NCBI GenBank assembly: GCA_013398015.1
Contig: VZRR01002766.1
Span: 161,381 to 225,380, forward strand
Reading direction: 5' to 3'
From: Oreocharis arfaki
Taxonomy: Eukaryota > Chordata > Aves > Passeriformes > Paramythiidae
Length of the DNA stretch: 64,000 nucleotides
The position numbers and the translations under genes were made by a program. Within the stretch, counting starts at the first letter, position 1. Each line of letters begins with the position of its first letter. The notes beneath the pieces are model-generated. The model made no database searches. It saw only the letters and a program-made list of their open reading frames with translations, and was not told the origin of the DNA. Of this stretch, positions 27,161-41,600 are shown piece after piece.

Positions 27161-29603
27161 TGGGCCTGAGAAGCCACCCTTCATGCCACTGTAAAGAAAG
27201 ACATCCTCTACTACCGTGTCTGCAGGATCTCAGGAACATCCTTCACATCATGTAAATTACCCTGGTTTTTGATAGCCTGGAGGCTCTCTTCTCTAACAGA
27301 TAACACCTTATGTGTTTACAAAAGACCTTCACAGGCTTGCATGCTTAATTTGTTGGTGAATAATGGCTTCATTACCTAATAGGAGGGGCTACATGTATTA
27401 TGGGGGACTGCAGAATTATGGGAGGTTTAATAATTTTCACCCTGAGGAGAACGAGTTACCATAATAATGTATGAGCATATAGGTGTTACATGGTTCTGAG
27501 GAGGAAGGGATTGCATGCAAACCTACAGAATCAACCAAGGAGAAAATCTAGAGATCATAATCAAGGAACACTCATGCCCTTCAAGAAAGAGAAATTTCCC
27601 TCCATCACCTTGAAAAGGACCTGCTGGGAGAAAAGGGTTCCACATTATGAAAAATGTCAAGATGTCAGATATTCCTTTTCATCTCTCAGAGCAGGGTGAG
27701 ACCATGTCTTTCTCAGCAGGCCTTTTCTTTTGGATCTGTTGTTCTTTGCACAAATCTGGTATCGTATCAAACAAAGAACAGCAGTAACACAGGCTGAGGT
27801 TTTCCACCTCACCAGAGACCTGCAAAACCTTGGGTTCTTCTGTTGGAACTGTTTTTCTTTGTGGTCCAGGAGGAATATGCAACAAAAAGCTCTTTTTAAC
27901 ATTAAAAAAAAAACAAAAAAACCTTTTCCACAGAAGGTTTTAACTTTCATGAGCCATTGCTTCTCCAGCACAAATGCATTTAGTCAACATTCCCAGCTGC
28001 ATCATTAGCTTCCCACTCAGGTGGGAAGGAGGTGGAATGAGGCAAGGGTTCACAGCTGTATTACTGCTGCTGGTAGGGTTGCCATGGAAAGCAGAACTCC
28101 AAAAAGCAGCAGAGGACAAAGAATTTGAGGTCAACATTCAACCTCAGCACGCTTCCCTGGTCTCTCTCATGAGGTCATTTGCTCTTCACAGTACGAGTGG
28201 CAAAACTTCCTCTTGTAAACATCTACAGTTCAGCCACCAGCAGGGATGGAATCAGTCAGGAGGACATGGACCATTCCTCTTCAGGCAAATCAGTTGCACC
28301 TGGCAAAGCGCAAAAGTTTTTAACAAGAGCTGAGCTGCTGCCTCAGTCTAGGGCTGGCATATCAAAAACAGGAGGCCATGCATCCAAAAGCTTATCTGTT
28401 TCATTCAGCTGTAACAACTGGCCTAAAAAGACATATCTCTCCTTACAGCTCCCACCGTGGAAATGGGAGCCATTTATCAAGAAGGACTTTTCTCTGAGCT
28501 ACCTTGACCTTTTCTGTTTGATGCTGCTTTTTCACTGAGATTCCCTATTTAGGGGAGAGTCACACAGTCTAATTTTAAATGCATTATGAACTTACATGTC
28601 CTATATTATAATAGGACCACAAATGCAGAGAGATCTTGGAGTCCTCCAGCTAGATGCTACTGCTATATCTTACCTACAGCATGTATTTCTCTTACATGTA
28701 GATTTAACTATGGAGTTAAGTGGATTTTTAATACTTCAGTGTTGTTAAAACACACACCAGTTCGTATACTTGAAGCAAGTTCACAAAACTTAAAATTAAA
28801 CGTATCTTTAAGGAGTGCTGATAGCACCATTTGATGTGGTAATTATCAATATTGGCTTCCTGTAGGAAGAGCGCTCAAACGACCAGCTAATTTCACAGGT
28901 AAAACAGCTGTCACATGGTAATGGCATTAAAAGCCACTGAGCTGATCTACATTCAAAGCCATGCCATAGAGGTGAAAGGCCCTGTAGCCAATTATTACTC
29001 CTCCGAGCCAGACAGTCCCCAAACACAAACAACATATGCAGATCCACCTCTCCTTGTCTTTAATTAGACCCTGCCTACCCTCTGTAGCAACAGCAGCAGA
29101 AGTGAGAAGGGCACATGTTAGGCAGTGGGGGGATAATCACAAAGAGATCCCAACGTGCTCTGTCTGGCATGTCCTGCTGGCAGCTGCATGTCGAACACAG
29201 GAACTAAACCCAGCATCACAACACGATGGTTGCAGTGTCCAAACTGCAAAACACATGATTTTCATGGAGCTGATAAATAAATGGCATCCTGTGCAGAACC
29301 TCCCAAGTCTCTTCTTTCACTGCAGTGATCATGTCGCTGACAGATTAATGATTATTGTGTTTTCTGGTAGTTGTGGGTACACAAGGAATGCAGCCTTGCA
29401 CCCACTGCTTATGAGGAAATAACTTTAAAAACGTCACTAGCACAATCTGCTACAGCTTGAGTCAATCTGGTGAATCTGCCCGATTTGCAGTGATTATGGA
29501 ATTGGGCAAAAGCTAACAAAAAAAGTCCAAAGAAAGGTGCCAGAGCAGCCAAACTATCTTCGATACTTTTCAGCCAAAGAATCTCACCTGGCTGTGGTTG
29601 CAG
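27161..29603. other. Gene-free unique sequence
   Basis: No supported gene. Two overlapping plus-strand open frames of 119 codons (27974-28333 and 28179-28538) have no recognisable domain. A-rich runs occur near 27901-27920. Confidence 0.5.
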
Positions 29604-29684
29604 GTTCCGATGTGGAAGACTCCCATGCCCACATCTATCCTTACTCCCTGCAAGGTTTCGCTGGTTCTGGTTCCAGCCTTTCTG
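29604..29684 (+). other. Weak exon-like stretch, 81 bp
   Basis: The stretch lies between an acceptor-like ggttgcag and a donor-like tctg/gtagag. It is 81 bp long and in phase 1 at both ends of the surrounding open frame (29537-29749). Codon third positions are mostly pyrimidine. The translation is Ser/Gly-rich, and I do not recognise it. Against it: the acceptor has only a poor pyrimidine tract, and the minus strand of the same region also reads open with a good donor-like CAG/gtgaga. I would not annotate this as a gene without transcript or conservation evidence. Confidence 0.15.
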
Positions 29685-32600
29685 GTAGAGTTGGTACAAG
29701 TCTGCTTCTGGTGCCAGGAAGAAACAAGATTTTTTTTAGGTTTCCCTAAGAATCCACTCTGCCACTGAAGGGAGGGACACTTATCCTTCTGCCAGGTGAA
29801 TCCCCACCATCCCAGCTGCTCCCTGCTCACCAGCCTCCCTACTTGGCAGAGCCAGGTTTCTGGCATGGAATTGATACAACCTGCTAAAGAATGTGGCCAA
29901 GAGATGGTCAGCCTGGACAGCCCACTAGCCCAGGCCAGGTGTGGCAGCACCGTGCACAGGGGTTGATCCACTGATTATCTACTCCCCAACCCCAGAAAGC
30001 AGCTCCAGAAAGGAAACAGCCCCCTGCAATCGGCAGATAAGAAGCTCAAGATCAAACCAACATGCTTGAGCCATGCATAGTCATTCTCATAGAAATCTCT
30101 ATCCTTCTTTACAGTACACTGACTTCACCACTTACTCAGAAACAGATTAAATATTTCATTCCTGAATTTAAGGGCAGCAAATTGAAACAACGTCAAAAAG
30201 AAAAGGGACTGGAGCACAAATAAACATAGCTGCACCCACAAACTGCAAATAATCACTTATTTTTGTACACTGCAAGTTGGAATCTATGCGTGTTTTCTGT
30301 TTTCACTGGTGTGCATGAACCTTAGCATGGATTTTCTTTAAAAATGGCAGCTTAAGAGTTTCCAAAACAATCCTGTGAATTTCACTGTCAATGAGTCAAG
30401 AATGACCAATACTTCAGGAATGAGTAGCAGGAGAAGGCTTCTTACTTTTCCCTCAGAAACAAATGGAGGAGATCTCAGAGCAGAGAGAAACTATTGGAGT
30501 GCAGGGAGCAGGAAGGGAGCATCTGACACCGTGCCCTCAGAGCTGTGGCTCAGACTAATGAATTATCTCTGCTTGGTTAAATCTCTGGCATTGCTAATCA
30601 GACAAGAAGCATAAAATGGAAAGTTCATTAGCAAGATCATAAAAGAGTCAGACTGACAAAGATCATTCGGCTTGGCGATAGGAAGGTCAGTTGCAGGCAT
30701 CGGAAAATCACTTTGTTTAAGGAAAATAGGTTTGACCAGAAGCAACTCAGAGTCCAGAAAAGACCTGCACTGGGATTCTGTGAAATGGTCTGCTTTATTT
30801 CTGGAACATAAACAGGGAAACATTTCCTTTGACAGTAGATAAACTAGACTTTCTTTAATCAACATCATGCTGGCCCAGGGTAGGCTGGACAGTATCAGCT
30901 CTCCCCCAGGACTGATTCATGTACCTCCACCCAGACCTGCACAGCCCACAGCTCCTCTGTAGGAAACACTTCCAGCACAAGTCACAAGATGGTCTCAGAA
31001 GCAGAATTTGCTAATTGTGTCAAATTACATGTGAAGGGTTTACAATATGGATCACTGCCCACTTGGGATTTAAAGGAGATTGCTAAAGTAATTTCGAGAT
31101 TTCAGGGTAATTCAGAAACTCTGTTCCCAGAGGTTACTAAATGCTCTTCTTATTACTACTACAGCCACGCTGCACTGGGAGGGTTGTATTTGTTTTCTTC
31201 AGGGGTAGGAGGAAGAGGAGGTGAAATGGTGGTGGGTTTTCTTAAGAATAATTAGAAGGAAAAGAAAACAGAATTTGTATATTCTCCATATTTAGCCTGG
31301 TTTTCTAAAGAAATATGGAATAATAAGCCTTTATATGGGTCCTTTTCACTTTTGAGGTCCCTACCTCATTTCAACCACATTTGGGAGTCAAAGCAATGGC
31401 AAAAGGATTCGTACACATCTCATGGACATGAATCAGGTAAAAAGCAGGCAAGAAATTTTTACTGTCCCTCGGGATAATAATACAACCTGAGCTCAGGAAA
31501 ACTGCAAAACCAGGAAAAAACCCATCAGTGCCTTTGCAAGCCTTGACCAACCCCCACAAGAGACACAGAACCGCAGAAAATTCAGTCACAGCCTTGACAC
31601 ATGCAAAAAACTTTTTCTAGTCTAACACCTCTACCTGGAGATGCTCCATCAGCTGGAGCAGCCAACATTTTCCTTTCCAAAGAAATTGGCCAGCCAGAGA
31701 GGACGGAGGCAATTAAGACAGAGAAAATTAGGATGTTTGTCACTGTTTCTATGCAAGTCAGCAGTCAAGAAAACACCACTAGTCAAGGCTTTCCTGCCTC
31801 AGACCTGAACCTTGCCAGTGCCACTCTCCCTACAGGACTGAACTGTGTCAAGTTCCTTATTTTTCCCCTTGAAAAACCAGCACCTTCCCTACCCTGCAAG
31901 CAACTGTTACAGGGCACATCAGGAAGGAAGCATTAAATAAATATGGATGGTTTCTAAGCACCCTGCTCCATGCAGGATTAACTCGTTCAGGATACATTTG
32001 GAGAATGGTCCTTTATGTTTATTGATGCCAAATCTAAATTGCAGTGAGGAGAAGTATCCTGACCACAAAAGAGCTCGACAGTTTTACAGCCAGGACACAT
32101 AACACAATAACCATTTAGCCAGATTAAAGCATACTGAGAGCTGCATCAAATATTGTTTAGAGCACATAAAAACTGCTTTAATATTTAAATGTATCCCATG
32201 GCTGGGCTCTTTAGATTTGCTAGATTCACTGGGGCTGCACAGCTATTAGCTTCTACATTTCATCTTCAATTCCTCTTCACAGTAGGAGAAACATAAAAAT
32301 GAGGGTCACTGCTTGGTCATTTCATTACCCCTGGCAGAGAAATGTGCTTTGCACAAATGAGGAAATATTTCAGATGTAGATTGTTGTAATGTTGGTGTGA
32401 CAAAATAAAACCGGAGTTAAAAAATAATAACGATATTATAATGGTTATTTTGTAGAATAACATTAAAATAATATGCAGTGTAGCAGTGGTTCCTCTATCA
32501 AAGAGCCTGGTGTATGTCATTGTCATCATTTAAAAGGTCCATTAGCAAGAGCCCTGGAAATGTATGGCTCAAGGTCACAACCAAACTAAATGAGGCTGAG

Positions 32601-35600
32601 CAGTAATTCAAAAACATTAAACTGTTTATGGTTAGAAATCTAATAAATAAATCCTCCGTACGTACACACACACGCACACAAATCTTAGCAGCAAACTCAT
32701 CTACAACTCTTCCTTTATTTCTGTGAAAACAGAAGCTCGGTGAAAGAAATTTATAATCTGCTTAAAGCCAGAAATGGATGAGATAAATGTGTGACTTCGT
32801 GCCACAAGCATGGATTAGGCTGCACGAGCTGTTTAGCCATGGGTGCCCTTGTGACCCAAACACAAACTGTGCCTTTCCCCAAGCCCCGTGGCCACAACAG
32901 ACCAAAAGATGGACAAGACCTGGGCAGGGAACAAGGGCTGAGCAGGCACAGGGCCCTCCAATGCCTCTCTGCCTGGAGGCAGCTCCTGTGACCACAGGGA
33001 GAGGATCACTACAGTCTTGAGGAGGAGATTTAGTGCAGAAGAAACAGGAACACAATGCTATTTATTAATCACTACCTGGGAGGAGAAAAACAGTCATCTT
33101 ACTGACTCTTAGCTCTAGTTGCATTATTTAAAGCATGGCATTTAATCTATATTCTAAATATCTGAATAAAAGAAAGTTGATTTTCATTTCTTTCTTCTCC
33201 CCAAAAGAATTAGTGTGAGGTCTGTTCCTCTGCTTTACCAACTATAAATTTAGATGAGAATGTATCATCCAGGAGAATCACTTCTGGCACTGAATGAGAA
33301 ATTTTGTTGAACTAAAAAAACCCAGCATTACTTACTGCAAGGCTATTCCTCTACAGCTCTCTGGACTGGCCCTGAGCCCACCCTTAGGTCCTCACACTGG
33401 TCATGTCACCAGTCCTAGAGGATCAGGGCATATTTCTTATGATGATCATACCAAGAATTCCTGTGTATAAGAATCACTGAAGTCGGGCATATTCAGCACA
33501 ATCAAAGTCACAAAAACGTGGGAAAAGTCACTGAGGTGGTTTTGATGAGAAATACTTTGGTATATCTAGACATATATGCCAAAAGATTCTCTTATGAGCA
33601 ATAAATTTTAGAATAGCCTCCAATGCAGAGTGTCAGGACCTAAAGACCCAATCCCAGATGAATATTAAGAAACACAGGAAATCTTTTCCAGTCTTATTTT
33701 TTCTGCTTCAAAACCATTCTCCTAAAGCTCCCAGCTTAGTATCATCCACTTTCATAAGCCTCATGAAAATACCACAAATGGAAACAAGATTCACTAACAC
33801 AGGATCACAGAATTGTGATGGAAACACACAATGAAACACAAATGCAGTCAATCAGAGAAACTGATTCTTGGGGGGGAAAAATGCAGATAGCGTACTCTGC
33901 TGCCATTCCTGTAAATGGAATTCAGCTTCCAGGTAACTTAAACGTCTTGCTGACAGAATGTTTTATTGATGTCACGGTGATCTTGTATTTCATTTCCTAG
34001 CTGAGTGTGGGTGCAAGAGAAAAGGCCTTTGCAAGCAACTGTGCTAACACATCGCATCTGGCTGTGCTCAACAGCCATTTGAAGGCTGTCAGTGCCTGGA
34101 GAACAGTGGCACACCTCTCTGGAACTTTAATCCGTGGCAGGAGCTGGATGCACATCCAAAATATTATGAGTTACATATGAGGAAAAACATTACTCTGTTA
34201 GCAGTCAAGTCACAGCCCTGAAATGAGTAAATTGCAAAGCAATGCAGCTTTGTCTAATGATTATCAGTTGACCAAAAAGAGCTCAGGGATACGCAACACA
34301 TGCAAAGATAAAAGCCCATACATCTTGATTTAGATACGTTGAAAGCATTTCCTCTGATATGGCTTTGTAGTTTTCCACGAGAACCTTTCATCCAGGCAGC
34401 CCCCAGCTCCCATGCACACAGTAGCACAGCTCCTGCACACAAACCCCCTCTGCCTGGTGGGTCACTCACTCAGGGCTCACATCTTCCCTGCAAACAGGAT
34501 ATGATTCAAAAGTGACATAATGCACATTCATCCCAATCTCCCAATAATCCCCTTTCACCACTTGTGGAAATGCTTGGTCAATAAAACGTAATGACATTAT
34601 TGCAGTAAAGTCATTTTCAAGTTGAGTGCCTGGCTCTCTGTCTCTGGGACCCCACCAACAGCCAGGCTCCAATCCAGCAAGTAAACAAAGGCTTCAATTT
34701 TGCAAATGATCTCATTTACTAGGGGTCAATCCAGATTCCATTTAAATCAATGTGAGCCTCCTGTCTCTAAAGGTAGTTGGACCAGACTCCACAAATGTAG
34801 CACCTCTCCTTTCACTCACACTTCTTAAATCCCTCCTTTGCAGGATTAGTCAGGTACCTCACAGTGCCAACGCCTCAGTGTGTCACAGAGGCACCAGGCA
34901 GTCAGGATGTGCTGTGGCAGCCTGCAAGGCTGGTCTCTGAGGAGACTGCACCCTGGGGAAGTGTGCTGCCCACCAGCTGGTTGTGCTGGTGGTGCCCAGC
35001 TGGGCCAGCCCCAAATCCAGACACCATGGAGACACAGCCTGACACCTACAGTGACCCCTGCAAGGCTGGAGGTGGTGTGCTCCAGAGAGATTCAGCTCCA
35101 TGACCTGTCCAGTTTCACTCATGTCTGAGTTCCTTCTTCTCCCCCATGCACCAAAGCACAGCTCAATGTCACGGGGCAGGGAAGGGATGAGTGACAGACC
35201 CCAGCCCTGGCTGAGCCAGGGGCCACAAGGCAGCCCAGCCCATCACCCCAACACCAGGCACTGCAGAGCAGGCAGAGCCGGGAGCTGCAGCTGCCACAGC
35301 ACTGTGGACACACAAACCTGGGAGCCAGCTCCAGGGCAGAGCAGCGAGAGCACATCTCAATGGGATGTGTTCATCTCAGCAGGGTGACTTCTCCATGGCT
35401 GCCACCAACTTTTTTGGAGCCCGCTGCATCTCCAGTAAGAAAAAGGACACCAGCAACTGAATAGCAAGCTTTTGAAGGAAAAGAGTTCCAGGCTGGGATC
35501 TGACAAGGTTTCCTGGAGCAGTAGAGGAAAGTGCTACTATTTATAGGATGGTCATCAATGCTACCTTCAAACGCATTCCCTACAAAAACCTCTGTTGCTC

Positions 35601-38464
35601 AGGACTGGAATTGCTGTTGGATTCTCTCCCTTGTAAAGAAATAAATAATACTGAAAATGAATAACCAGCAGCAGAGCTGGGGAGGTGAAGAAGGACTTCC
35701 TCAAGAAGGGAGGGTAGCAGCAGAAGGTGGTTGCAGGGAAATGAATTCAGATTGTCCCGAAGTAGGTGGCACTGGGAATGGGAGAGGAGTCCATAGCCTC
35801 TCCCACACACCCACCAAAGCTCTTACAAGCAACCACACAGAAGCTCCAGCTAACAGCAGCCTGACATGGCCCCGGCCTTAATACTCATCCACCCAAACCC
35901 ACAACCCCTCCAGCATCCCAAGAAAGCCACCTGACAGGAAATAAAGGTAACTAGAGGCTCCCACCCATGCTCTCTGTACCTCTGCAGGTTCCAGCTAAGC
36001 AGTTCAGCAGACACCAGCATTCACTGCTTGACTCGCACTGTGCCACCACAGGCTGCTCATGGGTATAGGGGCAGAGCACAAGCCCTGCAGCACCCCAAGT
36101 GCAAGCCAGGGACCAGGGCTCCACTTTGCCAGGCAGAAACATTTCATAGGTGTTTCTAATCCCTCCTGCTCTGTAGGAGGTGTTAGATCACTTCTGTCAA
36201 CACACACCCCCTCTTCCAGGCAGGGGCAGGGGGGAAAATAAATTTATTCTTCGTTTATTCTTCTCTCTTCAATCCTATCTGCCGTCATGTCACTCCAGCT
36301 TGGAAATCTGAGGGGCTCCCATGGGGACCAGAGAGTCCTTTTCCCATGTTATCAGTCCCACACACCAAGCTGTCCCCTCAGCACCCAGCCCAGGCACCCA
36401 GCAGGCAGGGAGCACCACGGAGCCCCCAAAGGAGCTCCCAGAGCAGAGCTTTGGACTGGAACAGAATCAACTCCTAAAACCCCAGAGCAGAGAAGCAGAG
36501 ACTTAATGACAGTTCAGCCCATGAATCCAGAATAGCAACTCGTTTGTTGTCTGAAGCTGGAATCCACTTTGTGTGATGACAGATAGCTTAGGAGGAGCAG
36601 ATCCTGCCTGCCAAGAGAACTTCAAAAAGGACAAGGGGAAAGCAAAAACCTGGCTCGAAACCAAATGCTTTGCTAAACCTAGATAACACACTGTTTACCA
36701 ACAGCAAACTAGATTAGGGGAGGGAAAAAAAGGATTTATGCAAATGTTCTTAATTTAATAATTATGATCAGATATGGCTTTGTTTCTTCCATGTGATTTG
36801 TGTAATACAAATAAAATACAAGAGCTCTCCTCCCCTATAGAAAAAGAGAATTATTAAACATTGCACCAAAAAGCAAAGGAATGTGTTTATTGACATGAAA
36901 AATGATCCTGCGGATACAAAAGCTTTTGTGTGTTAATTGCTAAATGTCAGTGCAATTTAGAAAGTGGTTGCAGAAGGAAAGAATTCCTTTCCAAAACAGA
37001 AGTGGCTTTTCCTCATCCACCATCCTGATTCAAGACTGCATCTTGAAAGTATTTATGGCTGTGTTTTGGTCGGTGACATTGGGTTAGTACCCAAAAACAT
37101 CCTCACTTCATATTGATGTGGTTACTTGCTAGGAGGCATAAAGGAAGTGAAGGATTTCCTCCCAGTTTTATTACTGAATGCTCAAAATGTTTCCTGGGGT
37201 AAACAGCACTAAAGCCATCTGGTTTTTTTCTTTTTTTTTTCTTTTTGGAAACAAAAGGAGAACAACGGTAGCAACCAGTGGATGGAAAAATACAGGTCTA
37301 GAGCAGTGCTGTGAAAAAGACCTTCCTCTGAAAGAGGGAAGGTGAACAGCCACAGGTGTCTTTGGCTGATAGATACACTCAGCAGCACTGAGAGTCTCCG
37401 AATGTGGAGTCCCCGGTCTTCTGTCCTGCTCCATAAAGGAGAAGAGAAACACAAAATGTGTGATTCAGCTGCCAGATAGTTAGAGGTGCTTCAGTAAATT
37501 AAACTTCGGACTGGAAAATGAAGGAGCTTCTTAACATCTTTAATTACAGCCTGTTGATTTACTGCGCCGGGGGGGAAACAAACCAACAAACCCAAATCTT
37601 TGCAGTCCTGATGGAGAAAGACAGACAAAGAAAACTTACCATGCATTCATGAGCATATTTGCAGAAGGAAATGAATACACTCTATCCAAAACCTGTTTGT
37701 GAGGCATGCAAACCCTGAGAGGTGCAGAGCAGCCACCAGCAGAACCAGTAGTTGCACTGAGTCGAAAAGCAGGACGTGTTTCACCATGCTAAAACAACAG
37801 AACTTGCAGAACACCCTGTGGGGTCCTTCCTCATCCAGCATCTCCTAGAGATGCTCTGGCTGTAAAACCTCAGGATGGTTTCACCAACCCGGAGGAAAGG
37901 TTGATGTGCCATGGGATGTCTGCCAAGCTATCCCTTCCATGTGCAAAACCTTTCTCTGCCAAACCAGAGCCAGCCATGGCCATGGAGACCTCTCCTTTCC
38001 TAAGCCTCTCCTCAACAAATGCTATTTGCACAGCCCTGCAAAAGTGGTCCTCACAGTTATGGGCAATCCATGGCTTTCCCAGGAGGAAACCATACAGTTT
38101 AATGACTCCTCTGGTAAGCTGGGCTGATTAATAAAAATCTATTTATTCCAGTTATAGAGCAAGGCACGAGGAATGCCGGGATGCCAACAGCCCTGCAAGC
38201 CTACATGGGAACCAAGTGCCCCTGGAAGCACCACTGCAGCTGCAGTCACACGGCTCAGCATTTGTGCTCCCCTGGTGCTGCTGGGGGCTGCAGTTGTGTT
38301 TCTTCATTAACCATGGAGATTCAGGCAAACCATGGTGGGATTCAGACAGAAACACCACAGACAGCCCTTGGATCTCTACTGTCTTATAAGAAATCGCAAA
38401 ACTTAGAGGAAGAAGAAAACTGCCACCAAAACATTTTAAAGGCTGAGGAGGAGGAACTGCTTCC
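29685..38464. other. Gene-free unique sequence
   Basis: Close to 9 kb with no recognisable gene. It is AT-rich in 30.1-33.3 kb and more GC-rich around 34.9-36.5 kb, where many overlapping short open frames appear by composition alone. A short acacacacacgcacaca stretch lies near 32665-32681. Around 34722-34770 a ggtcaatccagattcc...aaatcaatg segment faintly resembles the old sauropsid palindromic repeats, but is too short to call. A polypyrimidine tract lies at about 37222-37246. Confidence 0.55.
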
Positions 38465-38684
38465 AGTGAGAAATTTGACGGGCTGGATTTATTGAGCTTA
38501 TCAAAGAGAAGACCAAGGGTGACTTGATTACAGGGTATTAAGCACCTCCATGGAGAGAAAATACCAGTCATAAAGGGCTCTTTAATCTAGCAGGGAAAGG
38601 CTTAACAAGAACCCATGGCTGGAAGCTAAAGCCAGACAACTTCAAACAGAAAACACAGCACAGATTTTAAACAGTAAGAGCGAG
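38465..38684 (+). mobile_element. Ancient CR1 LINE fragment
   Basis: The sequence follows the sense strand of an old CR1 lineage shared by birds, turtles and crocodilians. In order it has gctggatttattgagctt, atcaaagagaagacc, gggtgacttgattacag, gggctctttaatctagcag, taacaagaacccatggctgg and aagctaaagccagacaac. These blocks cover the end of the reverse-transcriptase reading frame and the start of the 3' UTR. Substitutions and small indels break any frame. The 3' end and the 5' part are both missing. Similarity may start somewhat earlier (about 38440). Confidence 0.8.
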
Positions 38685-41600
38685 CTGGCAAAGGATGCAG
38701 TGGATTCCTTGGTCCATCTTGAAAAATGCTGCACAGCTGCCACCATTCCCAGCACGGGCCAGGCCTGCAAGGAGCACTGCTGAGGTCCTTCCCCTCCACA
38801 CAGCAGAGCTGGGGCCATGGGAAATGCTGTTGGAAAGGGAGAGGGGCTTGGCCTCCCACACTCACCTTGTGACAGAGCAGCTGGCTGTGCACCATGGCCA
38901 GGTGAGATATGTGCAGCAAGGAACAGCTGCTCCTACAGGAGAGGAAAAGATTCATTGCAGCTCTTTAGCAGATAAATTTGAAGTCAGCCTTCTCCAGAAA
39001 GAATTCAGATTTACTGTAACTGCTTTTGGCTTCACACCTGCAGAGCAAGATTGAAGGAATATTCAAAGAAGATGAAAAGGCAGGGCTTTGGCTAAAGCAT
39101 TTGGTATCCTAGTCATGTTTGGGATTCTTCCTCCTGCCTGGCTAATTACTTCTATTTCCTGTTTTCTTTGAAATTGCTACTATGTTCTGCATTGCTGGAA
39201 TCTGAAATATTGTTTCATGGAACATGATTGTATTTGTGCATACCACAAACTCCAGAGATGCCAAATTCCTTCTTGTGCTACGGCTGCAGCTCTTGAAAAA
39301 ATACTTCCCATCTCCAACAAAAATCAGCACCTCTCCCCCGAGAAAAGCGTGAAAGCTTCAAACCCATACAAAAATTTTTCACCCCTAAAACAAAGAAACA
39401 GTGATGAAAAATTATATTTCTCTATTTGCACTCACTGCCTGCCTTACTCTGCACTCAGACAATTTGGTGAAAAAAAGTTTTGATGGTCAGTTCACGTGTT
39501 CATTTCCTTCAGCTGAAAGAAAAGTCTTGGAATTAAAGCAAAAACCAGGGAAATTGCAGATTTTCCTATCTCTGCCACTGATTAAGACATGGACCCACTA
39601 TCACACAGATGATTTCTCTTTTACTGAAAAAAAATCAAAAAGGTTGTAATACTCAGTTCCAGGAAATTCAGCTTTTTATGCTTTCACTCTGCAAAGGGAT
39701 GCAGAGTCAGCTGATGGGAAGCCAAATGTATTTCAGCTCTTTGTTATGTTCTCTTGCACAGTAACTTCAAGCTTTTTTGTATAAAAATCTGGGATTCTGC
39801 AAGTAAACTCCCACTGAAATTCCACTTTTTAGGTACTTCCCTGTCCCCAGCCAGTGTCAGGCTGCAGCCTGCACATGTGTTTTATAGTCTTTGTCTCCTC
39901 CTCATTTTCAGACAGGTTCTCTGCTGTCTTGCTTTTGTGTCCTTCTCCCCACACACCACTCCTATTCTCATCATTAATGGTTGATAAATAGCTAATGAGT
40001 GGCTTGGACATTAGGGCCTCCCTTTCCATCTGGGCTACATGCTATTTTACAGGCCCTGCTAAATCTTTATTAGATTTGGGTGCACATTATTGATTTAGGT
40101 AGATGAGGTCGTTGTAACCTCATCTCGAGGAGAAAGGAAGCAGGAGAAGCCAAATGTAATTCAGCTGTTATTTTCTGTAGCACTGCAAATCAATAGGAGG
40201 GAAAAAGTCAAAACAAAACCAAAAAGTGTCCATTAAAAAACAAAAAAAAAAAAAGTCATAACTGGACCTTAAACCAAATGCAATGGTCTTGCAGGCACTT
40301 GGAAGCAAAGAACTGAGACAGGCTATAAAAGTTAAGAGCTTTTCCCATTTTAGCACTACAGAATAGGTGGTAGGTTCTGGTGAAGAGACAACGTTAATAA
40401 AATACCTAGGGCAAAGTGACATCTATTTATAGAATAAGAACACTTTACCTAAGATACAGTGATGGCTTAATAAAAGGGCATCTTTTGCTTAAGTTATTTT
40501 TACTCCTGTTAAATGGCCATAATCAGCACCTGCAGCTCTAGTAAAAGAAGAGCTCAGGCTTTACACTAAGCACTTTTGAGCATCCTGTCAGAGGTAACTT
40601 AAGCACAGAAATTCCACAGAAAGTCTGGCATTCAGGGCTGGTGCCTCTGAAAGATTTCAACACACTGTTAGCATTTATAATCCCTCAGATGTGAACACCA
40701 AGAGTGTACACGGGTTCAAAAAGACCCTGCACAAACACACAGAAAAGAAGCCTGGAGGTACTTCAGGAAAGAAATCCTTGCATGGATGTGTGCAAGAGTT
40801 GCGTATTCATCCTGCCCTGCAGCCCATTCCGCACGTGGGGCAGTGTGAGCCCAGGTGAGAACAGCACTGGCACAGCTGCTGTGTGCCCAGAGACCCACGG
40901 GTGGCTGTGTGCCTCTTCCTCCTCTTCCCAGCAGTGGTGTCAGGCCAGCCTCATCCTCCCCAGCTCCAGCAGACAGCTCACAGCTGTCAGTTCAAAGCAG
41001 AGGTGATCCCAAGCTGAGACAGAGGTGCCAACTCCAGCTCAGCACCCCCTTAGCCCTCCCCATCTGGGCCCCACGAGAGCCTCTCTCTTCGTCCTCTGGT
41101 TTGGAGAACGCAGCCCAGGGTGGCAAATTCCACCAGGCAGCAGAGCCACTCAGCCAAACTCACAAAGGACTTGTGTATTGTATGCCTAATCCTCGGGCAT
41201 TTTGGGATTCCCATCCTAAAGCCACATACCAAATCACACAAAAGCCATTTTCACCTGGACACGGGGTTGTTGTTGCCTCCTAATGCACCGTGACAGGCTG
41301 CTGGCTGTTTCCAAATCACAGCTCTTTGATCTCCCCATTCTAAAGGAATATGGAATTCGAGACTGCTGGTTGTATCCAGGAGCTGTCAAGTCCCACTAAT
41401 CTCCCTCCCTCTCACATGACACCCAGCTGGTGTTTACCTCTGCAGCCACATTCTGGTGTGGAATTCCAAAGTCAGGGAGCACGGACCTGCCGTGAGGGGC
41501 CTTGGGTCACTTGCACACAGTCAGCTCCTGCAGGACTTTGTCCAGTTTATGAGGAGCCTGTGCAAACCACTCTGTCCTATTTAGCAGATGGATTTGGCTA

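Noticed and set aside
29409..29699. 96-codon minus-strand frame with a hydrophobic stretch
   Set aside because: No recognised family; one hydrophobic run is not enough, and the plus strand of the same segment is equally open.
33798..33822. ggatcacagaattgtgatgg, like a CR1 terminal segment
   Set aside because: Neither flank continues the CR1 consensus.
34722..34770. Possible sauropsid repeat core (aaatcaatg type)
   Set aside because: Too short and divergent to separate from chance.
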